Shown here one piece after another: positions 1-8,697 of a stretch of 64,000 nucleotides of DNA (its first letter is position 1; every line of letters starts with the position of its first letter). The position numbers and the translations under genes are program-made. The notes under the pieces were generated by a model that saw only the letters and a list, made by a program, of their open reading frames with translations, made no database searches and was not told the origin of the DNA. The DNA is taken from positions 6,816 through 70,815 of the forward strand of contig JARRMW010000005.1 of assembly GCA_037385685.1 (NCBI GenBank). The letters run 5' to 3'. This DNA is from Sva-25 sp037385685 (lineage in GTDB: Bacteria; Pseudomonadota; Gammaproteobacteria; Chromatiales; Chromatiaceae).

Positions 1-134
1 TGCTCGAGGTTAATGACGTGGATCTTGTTGCGCTGGCCAAAGATGTAGTTACTCATCTTCGGGTTCCAGTAACGGGTCTGGTGACCGAAATGTACGCCGG
101 CTTCAAGCATCTGGCGCATGGTGATGTTAGGCAT
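1..134 (-). CDS. rpsB: 30S ribosomal protein S2, N-terminal part (cut by window edge)
   Basis: The minus strand encodes MPNITMRQMLEAGVHFGHQT, followed by RYWNPKMSNYIFGQRNKIHV. This is the characteristic N-terminus of ribosomal protein S2, which sits on the back of the 30S head-body junction. Only about 44 codons are present because the gene runs off the left edge. The ATG is fixed by the conserved start of the family. It diverges from map, the usual gammaproteobacterial arrangement, and tsf would be expected next, outside the window. A promoter and a leader of about 135 nt precede it. Confidence 0.95.
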   Translation of the reverse strand, partial: MPNITMRQMLEAGVHFGHQTRYWNPKMSNYIFGQRNKIHVINLE

Positions 135-275
135 GATTTTCTCCAAATCGGGTTGAGCCTCCATGCACCCCGGCTCTCAACCCCTTTGATCCCTGATCAT
201 CCGGGCACCCAGAAAGTCGTGACGGTGCATGTGCGAATTTCCACACTGACAATCTGTTTGCCAGCGAGGGCGCGT

Positions 276-304
276 TTTATAGCATAATGCGGGTTTTGAA
301 ACAA
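276..304 (-). promoter_or_regulatory. rpsB promoter (-35 TTGTTT, 17-bp spacer, -10 TATAAA)
   Basis: On the minus strand TTGTTT is followed after exactly 17 bp by TATAAA, then by a GC-rich discriminator (ACGCGCC). Transcription would begin near 269 and leave an untranslated leader of about 135 nt before rpsB. S2 leaders in this class are often autoregulated, which is known for the family; I did not fold this one. A GC-rich discriminator is typical of promoters repressed by ppGpp and DksA. Confidence 0.55.
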
Positions 305-317
305 TATTCAGAGTGTG

Positions 318-1091
318 ATGGCCGTTACAATCAAGACAGCCGAGGAGATCGAAAAAATGCGTGTCGCCGGGCGGCTCGCAGCAGAAGTCCTCGAGATGAT
401 CGGCCCGCACGTTCAGGCTGGTGTCACCACGGATGAGCTTGACCACATCTGTCATGACTATATCGTCAACGAGCAGAAGGCCATCCCTGCCCCGCTGAAC
501 TATCACGGATTCCCCAAGTCGATCTGCACCTCTGTGAACCACCAGGTCTGCCACGGCATACCCGGCGGCAAGGTATTGAAAAACGGGGATATCATCAACA
601 TCGATATCACTGTCATCAAGGACGGGTTTCACGGCGACACCAGCAAGATGTTCTTTATCGGCCAGCCATCGGTGCTGGCCCGACGTGTCACCGAAGTTGC
701 CCACAGTGCGCTCTGGAAAGGAATTGAGATCGTGCGGCCGGGTGCCACGCTGGGCGATATCGGCCACGCCATCCAGAATCATGTCGAAAGCGAAGGTTTC
801 TCGGTAGTACGCGAATACTGCGGCCATGGTATCGGCCGCGATTTTCATGAGGATCCCCAGGTCCTGCACTACGGTTCGGCAGGCACCGGCACGGTCCTGC
901 AGGAAGGCATGTGCTTCACCATCGAGCCGATGGTCAATGCCGGCAAGCGTCACGTGAAGCTCCTGCCTGACAAATGGACGGTCGTCACCAAGGACCGCAA
1001 GCCTTCGGCGCAATGGGAACACACCCTGCTCGTTACCGCCAGCGGCCACGAAGTGCTGACACTGCGCAGCGAGGAAACAGCCGCGTCCTGA
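318..1091 (+). CDS. map: type I methionine aminopeptidase
   Basis: This cytoplasmic metalloenzyme removes the initiator methionine from nascent proteins. The product is 257 aa, normal for the type I family. The five metal ligands are visible: D96 and D107 (in NIDITVIKDGFHGD), H170 (CGHGIGRDFHED), E203 (FTIEPM) and E234 (WEHTLLV). H79 in QVCHGIP matches the substrate-side histidine. I chose ATG at 318; an in-frame GTG lies directly before it. The stop overlaps the glnD start (TGATG), so the two are probably translationally coupled. Confidence 0.96.
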   Translation: MAVTIKTAEEIEKMRVAGRLAAEVLEMIGPHVQAGVTTDELDHICHDYIVNEQKAIPAPLNYHGFPKSICTSVNHQVCHGIPGGKVLKNGDIINIDITVIKDGFHGDTSKMFFIGQPSVLARRVTEVAHSALWKGIEIVRPGATLGDIGHAIQNHVESEGFSVVREYCGHGIGRDFHEDPQVLHYGSAGTGTVLQEGMCFTIEPMVNAGKRHVKLLPDKWTVVTKDRKPSAQWEHTLLVTASGHEVLTLRSEETAAS

Positions 1092-3733
1092 TGACAGTCC
1101 AGGACCTGCACCAAAGCCTGGTTGCAAGGTTGCAATCCGGCGAGGAACTCTCGATCCCCCGTCTCAAGGAGACCCTCAAGGAGATCACGGAGGAGCTGGC
1201 AGCGCTTTTCCGCGCCAATCGTCCGATCCGCGAGCTGGTTAACGGCCGGGCGTTGCTGATTGACACTATCCTGCAGCATCTCTGGAAAGACCATGTCGGC
1301 GAACAGGAAGCGACTCTGGTTGCCGTGGGTGGCTACGGACGCGCCGAACTGCATCCAGCCTCGGACATCGACCTGCTCTTCCTTGTGCCGGAGGAACGCA
1401 ACGAGTTCCTGGCCGAATCGATCTCGGGGCTCATCACACTGCTGTGGGATATCGGCCTCTGTGTTGGCCAGAGCGTGCGGACTGTCAACGAGTGTATCGA
1501 ACACGCCCGGGATGACATCAGCATTGCAACCAACCTGCTCGAAGCCCGCCACCTCGCGGGCGATCACAGGCTCTTCGACGCCATGGTCGATGGCACCTCG
1601 CCTGACAGGATCTGGCCCACTGATGTCTTCTTCGCCGCCAAGATGCAGGAGCAGAAGGAACGGCATCTCAAGTATGACGACACGGCACACAATCTCGAGC
1701 CCAACATCAAGGAGGGGCCGGGCGGATTGCGCGATATCCAGATGATCGGCTGGATCGCGAAGCGCTATTTCGGCACAGAGACGTTCCGCGCACTCATCGA
1801 CCATGGCTTTCTGACGGAAGCTGAGTACAAGGCGCTCGTGCTCGGCGAGGAGCACCTCTGGAAAATCCGTTTCGCCCTGCATGTCCTGACCGGCCGCGAG
1901 GAGGACCGCATTCTGTTTGACTATCAGCGCACACTGGCTGACCAGTTCGGCTTCGAGACCGACGAAGCCAGCCTGAACGTCGAGAAGTTCATGCAGAAGT
2001 ACTACCGCACCGTCACGCGATTGCAGCGCCTGAACGACATGCTGCTGCAGCACTTCGAGGAGACGATCCTGCTGAAAGACAGGCCCGGTCCGCCGTGTGT
2101 ACTGAACAAGCGCTTCCAGACCATCAACGGTTATCTCGATGTCATCGACAAGCAGCTCTTCAGTCATCGCCCCGTCGCGATGCTCGAACTGTTTCTGCTC
2201 ATGGCACAGCATCCCGGAGAAATACGTGGCGTGCGCGCCAGCACCATCCGCCTGATCTACCAGCACCTCAAGCTGATCGACAGGCGCTTTCGCAGTGATC
2301 ACAAGGCCAGGCGCCTCTTTCTGGACATCCTGCGTCAGCCACGGGGCGTCACACATGTGCTGCGGCTCATGAACAGGTACGGCATCCTGGCCTACTATAT
2401 CCCGGCATTCGCGAACATCGTCGGACGCATGCAGTACGACCTGTTCCATGTCTATACCGTGGACACGCATACACTCTTTCTTGTTCGCAACCTGCGCCGC
2501 TTCACCGTTGAGAAATACCGTCACGAGTTCCCACTCTGTTCGGAAGTGATGGAAGGCATCGGGCAACAGGAGCTGCTCATGATCGCCGCGCTGTTTCACG
2601 ATATCGCCAAGGGGCGTGGCGGCGACCACTCGGAACTCGGGGCCGTGGATGCCCTCGGCTTCTGTCGCGAGCACAATCTCGCCGAGAAAGATGCCCAGCT
2701 CGTCGCCTGGGTCGTCAGGCATCATCTCGTGATGTCGATGACTGCACAGCGCAAGGATATCGAGGACCCGGCCGTCATCGCGGAATTCGCAGGCATTGTC
2801 GGCGACAAGCGCCATCTCGATTTCCTCTTCCTGCTGACCAATGCCGATATGCGCGCAACCAACCCGAAACGCTGGAACAGCTGGAAAGGGTCACTGCTCG
2901 ACCAGCTCTACCGTGCCACGCGCCATGCACTGGAAAATCGCCAGGAGGAGATACGCTACATGCTCGAACAGATCGAGCAGAAACAGCAGCAGGCGCTGAA
3001 GGACCTGGAGACCCGCTGGCCGAGGGAGGAGATCATCGCCCTCTGGGCGACGCTGAGCAGCGACTATTTCCAGCAGAACTCCGCCGAGGAGATCATCTGG
3101 CATACCAATATGCTTTTCATGCATCCGCAGGAACGTCCGATCGTGCGCGTGCGACCCAATGCCTCGCACGGCGGCAGCGAGGTCCTCATTATTGATGAAG
3201 ACCGTGATGACCTCTTCGCGATCACCACCTGGGTACTTGACCATCTTGGCCTCAATACCTTGCATGCACGCATTGAAACATCGGACACCAGGACGACGAT
3301 CAACAGCTTCATCGTCCTCGAGGAGAATGGTGAGCCGATTGCCGAGGGGATGCGCATGCAGGAAGTACAACAGCGCCTGACGGACTCACTGGCGACGATC
3401 GACCGGATCCCGGCAGCCAGTACACGGCGCATCCCGCGCCAGTTGCGCCATTTTGACATCGACACAAGGATCAACTTCAGCCAGGACAGTGCCAATCACC
3501 GCACCGTGCTGCACCTCGAGACTGCAGACCGGCCGGGGCTGCTCGCGCTGATCGGGCTGGTCTTCAGCGAATGCAGCATCCGCCTCATGAACGCGAAAGT
3601 CGCCACGATCGGCGAACAGGTCGACGACAGTTTCTACATCCTCGACCGCAATGACAGGCAGATCGAGGACGAAGCGCAGCAGGACCGTATCAGAGCGCTC
3701 CTGCTGCACTATCTGCAGACAACCTACGAATAG
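1091..3733 (+). CDS. glnD: bifunctional uridylyltransferase/uridylyl-removing enzyme (PII sensor)
   Basis: GlnD senses glutamine and adds or removes UMP on PII proteins, controlling nitrogen assimilation. The 880-aa product has the full family architecture. A nucleotidyltransferase domain carries GGYGRAELHPASDIDLL (about residues 80-96) and the GPGGLRDI motif. An HD hydrolase domain has HDIAKGRGGDHSELG near residue 503. Two C-terminal ACT domains lie at about 700-780 and 800-880. The start is the ATG overlapping the map stop. No PII gene (glnB/glnK) lies in the window. Confidence 0.96.
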   Translation: MTVQDLHQSLVARLQSGEELSIPRLKETLKEITEELAALFRANRPIRELVNGRALLIDTILQHLWKDHVGEQEATLVAVGGYGRAELHPASDIDLLFLVPEERNEFLAESISGLITLLWDIGLCVGQSVRTVNECIEHARDDISIATNLLEARHLAGDHRLFDAMVDGTSPDRIWPTDVFFAAKMQEQKERHLKYDDTAHNLEPNIKEGPGGLRDIQMIGWIAKRYFGTETFRALIDHGFLTEAEYKALVLGEEHLWKIRFALHVLTGREEDRILFDYQRTLADQFGFETDEASLNVEKFMQKYYRTVTRLQRLNDMLLQHFEETILLKDRPGPPCVLNKRFQTINGYLDVIDKQLFSHRPVAMLELFLLMAQHPGEIRGVRASTIRLIYQHLKLIDRRFRSDHKARRLFLDILRQPRGVTHVLRLMNRYGILAYYIPAFANIVGRMQYDLFHVYTVDTHTLFLVRNLRRFTVEKYRHEFPLCSEVMEGIGQQELLMIAALFHDIAKGRGGDHSELGAVDALGFCREHNLAEKDAQLVAWVVRHHLVMSMTAQRKDIEDPAVIAEFAGIVGDKRHLDFLFLLTNADMRATNPKRWNSWKGSLLDQLYRATRHALENRQEEIRYMLEQIEQKQQQALKDLETRWPREEIIALWATLSSDYFQQNSAEEIIWHTNMLFMHPQERPIVRVRPNASHGGSEVLIIDEDRDDLFAITTWVLDHLGLNTLHARIETSDTRTTINSFIVLEENGEPIAEGMRMQEVQQRLTDSLATIDRIPAASTRRIPRQLRHFDIDTRINFSQDSANHRTVLHLETADRPGLLALIGLVFSECSIRLMNAKVATIGEQVDDSFYILDRNDRQIEDEAQQDRIRALLLHYLQTTYE

Positions 3734-3757
3734 CAACGGGCGCCAGGGCGCCCGTTG
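3734..3757 (+). terminator. hairpin after glnD
   Basis: A perfect 10-bp stem (CAACGGGCGC / GCGCCCGTTG) with loop CAGG begins directly after the glnD stop. It is followed by TGTCTGTTCC, not a strong T-tract, so it is either a weak terminator or an mRNA-end stabiliser. It lies between convergent glnD and purA. Confidence 0.55.
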
Positions 3758-3770
3758 TGTCTGTTCCTGC

Positions 3771-3790
3771 GCCGGCCCTGCGGGCCCGGC
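3771..3790 (-). terminator. GC-rich hairpin at the end of purA
   Basis: A second GC-rich hairpin (GCCGGCCC / GGGCCCGGC, with one bulged base) sits just beyond the purA stop. No clear T-run follows on the minus strand. Together with the glnD hairpin it separates the convergent transcripts. Confidence 0.35.
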
Positions 3791-3792
3791 GG

Positions 3793-5085
3793 TTATTCGA
3801 ATGGATGACGCAGGACGATTGTCTCTTCGCGGTCGGGACCCGTGGAAATGATATCGATCGGCGTCTCGCAGAGTTCTTCAATCTTGCGCAGGTAGGCCTT
3901 GGCATTCTTTGGCAGGTCATCGTAGCGCTTCGCGCCGACAGTCGATTCCGACCACCCGGGCAGCTCGATGAAGACAGGACGGCACTGTTCGAAGCGGTCC
4001 GCACCGACTGGTGGCGTAGTGACCTGCTTGCCATCAAGTTCGTAGGCGACACAGATCTTCACGGTCTCCATGCCATCCATGACATCCAGCTTGGTGATGC
4101 ACATGCCGGTCACGCTGTTGATTTCCAGCGAGCGTTTCAGGGCAACCGTATCGAGCCAGCCACAACGACGCTGACGGCCCGTTGTGGCGCCGAACTCGTG
4201 ACCCTTTTCGCCGAGATGCTTGCCATCGTCATCAAAGAGTTCAGTCGGAAAGGGCCCTGCGCCGACACGCGTGGTGTACGCCTTCACGATCCCGAGAATG
4301 TAGTCGAAATCACGCGGCCCGACACCGCTGCCGGTTGCTGCACCGCCCGCCGTGGTATTCGAGGAGGTGACATAGGGATAGGTACCATGATCGATATCGA
4401 GCAGCGCCCCCTGGGCACCCTCGAACATGATGCTCTTACCGTCGCGACGCATCTGGTGCAGGATGCCGGGAATATCATCGATGAGCGCAAGCAACTCGTC
4501 CCGTTGTGCCATCACTTTGTCGAGCACCTGCTGGTAATCGACGGGCTCGACCTTGAAGTAGTTGACGAGCGCATGGTTGTGATACTCCATGACCTCGGCA
4601 AGGCGCGCCCTGAAGTGTTCTTCATCAACGAGCTCGCCGAGACGGATGCCGCGCCGGGAGACCTTGTCCTCGTAGGCCGGGCCGATACCGCGACCCGTCG
4701 TGCCGATGGCTTTTTTACCACGCGCCTGCTCGCGCGCCGCATCCAGAGCGACGTGGTATGGCAGGATCAACGGACAGGATTCGCTGATCCGCAAGCGGCT
4801 GCGTGCAGGCACACCGTTTTGCTCAAGCATGTTGAGCTCCTCGATCAGCGCGTCGGGAGACAGTACGACACCGTTGCCAATGAGGCAGAGCACATTCTCG
4901 CGCAGGATACCGGAGGGAATCAGGTGCAGAACGGTCTGCTTGCCATCGATGACCAGTGTATGCCCCGCGTTGTGTCCTCCCTGGAAACGCGCGACCGCAT
5001 GCGCCTTGTCTGTCAACAGGTCGACGACCTTGCCTTTTCCCTCGTCGCCCCATTGTGTGCCGATGACGATTACATTCTTGCCCAT
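3793..5085 (-). CDS. purA: adenylosuccinate synthetase
   Basis: PurA joins IMP and aspartate using GTP, the first committed step from IMP to AMP. The 430-aa protein begins MGKNVIVIGTQWGDEGKGK, which contains the GTP-binding and catalytic loop (Asp13- and His41-type residues, here in GDEGKGK and GGHNAGHT). It also carries the IMP-binding GTTGRGIGPAYEDK and the C-terminal ISTGPDREET. Length is normal. It is the last gene of the leftward hfl operon, as in E. coli, but with hisZ inserted before it. Confidence 0.97.
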   Translation of the reverse strand: MGKNVIVIGTQWGDEGKGKVVDLLTDKAHAVARFQGGHNAGHTLVIDGKQTVLHLIPSGILRENVLCLIGNGVVLSPDALIEELNMLEQNGVPARSRLRISESCPLILPYHVALDAAREQARGKKAIGTTGRGIGPAYEDKVSRRGIRLGELVDEEHFRARLAEVMEYHNHALVNYFKVEPVDYQQVLDKVMAQRDELLALIDDIPGILHQMRRDGKSIMFEGAQGALLDIDHGTYPYVTSSNTTAGGAATGSGVGPRDFDYILGIVKAYTTRVGAGPFPTELFDDDGKHLGEKGHEFGATTGRQRRCGWLDTVALKRSLEINSVTGMCITKLDVMDGMETVKICVAYELDGKQVTTPPVGADRFEQCRPVFIELPGWSESTVGAKRYDDLPKNAKAYLRKIEELCETPIDIISTGPDREETIVLRHPFE

Positions 5086-5122
5086 GACTCAGATTCTCTA
5101 TTGACTCGTTGATGTTGTTTAT

Positions 5123-6310
5123 TCAGTTATTCCGGTCCACGACCCAGCCCTCACCCTGACGGCGAATCACGGCATCGCATTGCATGGCGGCCGCATCACC
5201 TGTCTGGCCGGGCAGCTCCCAGATGACACGCTTTCCCTCTGCACGCAGCGATTCGACGAGTTGCAGCAACTCGCGTTCATCTGTCCAGGGAGCCAGGATT
5301 GCATGACGCGCTGCCGGCGGCTCGCTGGCTGCTGCACGTACGAGCGTCTTCAGGTAGGCGCTGAAGCCGGTAGCCGGACGTGCCCTGCCGAAGGCCTTGC
5401 CGATGTCATTATAACGGCCGCCGCGGGCAATTTCGGTGCCCGTTCCCGGTGCGAACGCCGCGAACACCACGCCCGTCTGGTAATGGTAGGCACGCAGCTC
5501 CGCAAGATCATAGTGGATGGAGGCGTCCGGCATGCGCTTCTTGAACTCCAGAGCAACCTCTTCCAGGTAATCGATTGCCTGGTGTACCTCGTCGGACGCC
5601 TTCGCAAGCGTCTGGCGGGCCGTAGCAATGACAGTCTCATCACCATTCAGTGTCGCCAGTGACTCGAACATTTCAGCCATGGCCGGTTCAAGCGAAAAGT
5701 CCTTGATCAGGTCAGACAGGTCGGTGGCTGCCTTGCGCTGGAGTGCATCGAAGAGTGCCATCTCCTGCTGATGTGTGAGTTTGGCCTGCGTGACGAGCCC
5801 GCGGTAGATGCCGACATGGCCAAGGTCGAGGTGCTGGCTTTCGATACCGGCTGTGCGAATCGTCTCCTGCATGAGCTGCAGGATCTCGACATCGCTCGCT
5901 ATCCCGTCATGACCAAAGAGCTCGGCACCGACCTGGAAGGGGTTGCGCGATCCATCGAGACTGTCAGCCCGCGTGCGCAGCACCGTGCCCATGTAGCAGA
6001 GACGCGTCGGCGTTTCACGCTTGAGCTTGTGCGCATCGATCCTGGCGACCTGGGGGGTCGTGTCGGCACGGATACCCATCATGCGTCCGGAGACCTGGTC
6101 TGTCAGCTTGAATGTCTGGGTATCGAGGTCGCTGCCTGTGCCTGTCAGCAGGGAGTCGAGATACTCGATAATCGGGGGATTGACGAATTCATATCCCCAC
6201 AGGTCGTAGAGATCCAGCAATTTGCGCTTGATGCTCTCGACACGCTGCGCCTCCGGCGGGAGGAGCTCGTCAATATCGTCGGGCAGCAGCCAGTGGTTAT
6301 TCGGTTTCAT
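5123..6310 (-). CDS. hisZ: ATP phosphoribosyltransferase regulatory subunit
   Basis: HisZ is a catalytically inactive paralogue of histidyl-tRNA synthetase that forms the octameric ATP phosphoribosyltransferase with short-form HisG, the first step of histidine synthesis. The 395-aa product has class II synthetase-like motifs (PPIIEYLDSLLTGTG, RADTTPQVARIDA, ARGGRYNDIGKAFGR) but lacks the long anticodon-binding domain of HisS. Its ATG overlaps the stop of the upstream DUF2065 gene by 4 nt. Its presence predicts a short HisG elsewhere in the genome. A link between histidine and purine genes makes sense because ATP is the HisG substrate. Confidence 0.93.
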   Translation of the reverse strand: MKPNNHWLLPDDIDELLPPEAQRVESIKRKLLDLYDLWGYEFVNPPIIEYLDSLLTGTGSDLDTQTFKLTDQVSGRMMGIRADTTPQVARIDAHKLKRETPTRLCYMGTVLRTRADSLDGSRNPFQVGAELFGHDGIASDVEILQLMQETIRTAGIESQHLDLGHVGIYRGLVTQAKLTHQQEMALFDALQRKAATDLSDLIKDFSLEPAMAEMFESLATLNGDETVIATARQTLAKASDEVHQAIDYLEEVALEFKKRMPDASIHYDLAELRAYHYQTGVVFAAFAPGTGTEIARGGRYNDIGKAFGRARPATGFSAYLKTLVRAAASEPPAARHAILAPWTDERELLQLVESLRAEGKRVIWELPGQTGDAAAMQCDAVIRRQGEGWVVDRNN

Positions 6311-6492
6311 GCTCTCACTATCAACAGGATCACCAGCCCGGCAATCATACTCGCCAGGCCGACCTTGCGCAGCATGCTGTCATCCAGCTCGGAGATTTTC
6401 CTGATCGCGTCGCGGTATCGCGACGGCGCCAGGAACGGCATGATGCCCTCAAGCACCAGCACGAGCGCCAGCGCGGCGAAAAGATCCTGCAT
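6307..6492 (-). CDS. DUF2065 (YjeT-like) small inner-membrane protein
   Basis: A 61-residue protein with two hydrophobic segments (about residues 4-22 and 43-60) separated by a basic loop (PSRYRDAIRKISELDDSMLRK). It matches the DUF2065/YjeT pattern, and its position directly after hflC is the conserved one. The molecular function is unknown. Two predicted membrane spans near HflKC suggest an accessory role at that complex, but this is inference from context only. Confidence 0.85.
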   Translation of the reverse strand: MQDLFAALALVLVLEGIMPFLAPSRYRDAIRKISELDDSMLRKVGLASMIAGLVILLIVRA

Positions 6493-6502
6493 TACGTCGG
6501 TG

Positions 6503-7369
6503 TCAGTCCTGCTTCTGATTCAGAAAGCGGAAGAACTCCGAGTCCGGTTTCAGAACCATGACGTCGTCTCCCTTGCGGAACACTTCACGGTAGGCCGTCA
6601 GGCTGCGCCAGAATCCGTAAAAGTCCGGGTCCTGGTTGAACGCCGAGGCGTAAGTCTCGGCCGCGACGGCTTCACCCTCACCGCGAATTTTTTCCGCTTC
6701 GCCATAGGCACTGGAGAGAATCTCGGTCTTCTGGCGCTCAGCACCGGCGCGGAGAGTCACGGCCTGCTCGGTACCCTCTGCACGCAGTTCCGATGCAATC
6801 CTGTGTCGCTCGGTGCGCATTCTCTGGAAGATGGCATCACTGAGGTTCTTTGGAAAGTCGATTTGCTTGAGACGCACATCCACGATCTGGATACCCAGGT
6901 CGGCAGTTCCCTTACTGGCCTTGTCGGAGATGTTCTCCATGATCTGCGTACGTTCCCCGGAAACAACTTCCTGGATCGTCCGCTTGGCGAACTCGTCACG
7001 CAGCGCCGTGTTGATCCGCTCCGAGATGAGGTTTCCGGCCCGGATCATGTCGCCGCGGGTCGAACGGTAGAAGGTTTCTGCGCTGTTGATACGCCACTTG
7101 ATGAAGGAGTCCACGACAACGAACTTCTTCTCGATGGTCAGGAACTGCTGCGGGCGCGAATCCTGGGTCTGGTAGCGACGATCAAAAACCAGGATCTGGT
7201 TCCAGAGCGGAATCTTGAAATGGATTCCCGGCTCGTAATCGCTCTCGGCAAGTTCGCCGAGACGGAGCTTGATCGCAGTCTCGTGCTCCTTCACGGTGAA
7301 GGTGAAGGCGAGGTAGGAGATGGCTGCAAGCAGCAGGACGACGATGATGACTGGTGCCTTGATATTCAT
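6503..7369 (-). CDS. hflC: HflC, SPFH/prohibitin-family modulator of FtsH
   Basis: HflC assembles with HflK into large inner-membrane cages around FtsH and modulates membrane-protein degradation. The 288-aa product has an N-terminal membrane anchor (IIVVLLLAAISYLAFTFTV), a PHB/SPFH domain (KEHETAIKLRLGE onward) and a long helical region rich in charged residues and Ala. I chose the ATG preceded by GGAGAAGGG; an in-frame TTG five codons upstream overlaps the hflK stop and lacks that spacing. The gap to hflK is 11 nt, so the two are co-transcribed and probably coupled. Confidence 0.95.
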   Translation of the reverse strand: MNIKAPVIIVVLLLAAISYLAFTFTVKEHETAIKLRLGELAESDYEPGIHFKIPLWNQILVFDRRYQTQDSRPQQFLTIEKKFVVVDSFIKWRINSAETFYRSTRGDMIRAGNLISERINTALRDEFAKRTIQEVVSGERTQIMENISDKASKGTADLGIQIVDVRLKQIDFPKNLSDAIFQRMRTERHRIASELRAEGTEQAVTLRAGAERQKTEILSSAYGEAEKIRGEGEAVAAETYASAFNQDPDFYGFWRSLTAYREVFRKGDDVMVLKPDSEFFRFLNQKQD

Positions 7370-7380
7370 TACCCTTCTCC

Positions 7381-8559
7381 TCAACGGCTCACTCTGCTGC
7401 GTTCGAGATTACGTCCCTGCCGCAGGTTCGGATTGTTCGAGGTGCGTTCCCCGGAGCCGGTGCCCCGGTCGAGAGCCGGCGGCTCACTGCCCCCGGAAGG
7501 CATGGCGCCACGATCCTTCATCATCCGGTCGAGCGGCAGATAGGTGAGATTGTTGTTGTTGTCGATATCGAGCAGGACCTTGCTGTTGCCGGCATAGACC
7601 TGTTCGATGGTTTCGAGATAGAGACGCTCCCGCGTGACCTCAGGCGCCTTGACGTACTCGCCATAGATCGACAGGAAACGCTGGGACTCACCCTCGGCTT
7701 CGGCGATGACACGCGCCTTGTAGGCCCGGGCATCTTCCTTGAGCTGCTCGGCTTCACCGCGTGCTTCCGGGATGATCTTGTTGGCATAGGCCTCGGCCTC
7801 GTTGACGAAACGCTCGCGGTCCTCGCGTGCCTTGATGACGTCGTCAAAAGCCTCCTTGACTTCCGGCGGTGCCTCGGCGTCCTGGATGTTCACCCTGACA
7901 ACCTCGAGGCCTGTTTCGTAGAGACCGACCAGGTCGACAACCCGCTCCTGCACGGCAACGGCGATGGCATTCCGGTTTTCGGTGATGATGTCATCGAGGG
8001 TATTCTGACCGACGACCTCGCGCAGCGCGGATTCGGTCGAGCTGCGGATGGTCTCGCGCGGGTTGTGATCACGGAACAGGAAGTCCTCGGGGTTGTTGAT
8101 GCGGTACTGCACGCTCAGCGAGACGGTGACGATGTTCTCGTCACTGGTGAGCATCTGCGCCTTGTGGTCGAATGAGCTCACGTCATCGACATTCACGAGC
8201 GTGTGCGACTCGAAAGGTTGCGGCAGGTGCCAGTTGGGGCCAGGCATGGTTACGCGCTTGAAGGCGCCGAAACGCGTCTCCACACCGCGCTCCGCGGGCC
8301 CGACGATGTAGAAGCCCTGGACAGCTGCATACAGGACCAGCAGCACCAGGATGACAATGCCGAGCAGGCCGCCCCCGGGAATGCCACTCTTCTGGCCACC
8401 GCCACTTCCATCACCGCCGGAAGGACCGCGTTTCTTGCCAAAGAGGCCACCGAATTTCTTCTGCAGATTCCTGATTACCTCGTCAAGGTCCGGGGGGCCA
8501 TCCTGCTTGCCGCCGCCCCAGGGATCGCGTTTATCTCCACCCGGTTCATTCCAGGCCAT
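7381..8559 (-). CDS. hflK: HflK, SPFH/prohibitin-family modulator of FtsH
   Basis: HflK is the partner of HflC in the FtsH-associated complex. The 392-aa product begins with the family's Gly/Pro/Asp-rich cytoplasmic segment (MAWNEPGGDKRDPWGGGKQD). A membrane span follows (LLGIVILVLLVLYAAVQGFYIV), then the PHB domain (GPAERGVETRFGAF) and a coiled-coil with alternating Arg/Glu/Ala. The C-terminal tail is Gly/Ser/Arg-rich and presumably flexible. The ATG has AGGAG upstream; an in-frame start 17 codons earlier has no family support. Confidence 0.95.
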   Translation of the reverse strand: MAWNEPGGDKRDPWGGGKQDGPPDLDEVIRNLQKKFGGLFGKKRGPSGGDGSGGGQKSGIPGGGLLGIVILVLLVLYAAVQGFYIVGPAERGVETRFGAFKRVTMPGPNWHLPQPFESHTLVNVDDVSSFDHKAQMLTSDENIVTVSLSVQYRINNPEDFLFRDHNPRETIRSSTESALREVVGQNTLDDIITENRNAIAVAVQERVVDLVGLYETGLEVVRVNIQDAEAPPEVKEAFDDVIKAREDRERFVNEAEAYANKIIPEARGEAEQLKEDARAYKARVIAEAEGESQRFLSIYGEYVKAPEVTRERLYLETIEQVYAGNSKVLLDIDNNNNLTYLPLDRMMKDRGAMPSGGSEPPALDRGTGSGERTSNNPNLRQGRNLERSRVSR

Positions 8560-8617
8560 AGGAAACTCCTGATTATTTAATTCGTCTCGATTCGTACTCG
8601 AATCGCGCAAAGGCGCA

Positions 8618-8662
8618 ATTCTAGCCTGATATGCGCCTGATTAACACTGCAGGAAAACCTGC
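8618..8662 (-). promoter_or_regulatory. hairpin after hflX and probable hflKC promoter (-10 TAGAAT)
   Basis: Reading the minus strand away from hflX, a GCAGG-TTTT-CCTGC hairpin (8649-8662) is followed by GGCTAGAATTGCGCC, whose TAGAAT (8618-8623) is a plausible -10 box with a GC-rich discriminator. No good -35 box is visible. The 138-bp gap between hflX and hflK, unusual for this tight operon, supports a separate promoter for hflK onward. Confidence 0.4.
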
Positions 8663-8697
8663 TTATTCCGCCCCGGCTGTAATACTCAGGGCCGTTT

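Noticed and set aside
950..2815. A 621-codon open frame antisense to glnD
   Set aside because: It is the reverse-frame shadow of a GC-rich gene, has no recognisable domains and overlaps glnD, whose motifs are unmistakable. Similar long antisense frames over map, metH and mutS were rejected for the same reason.
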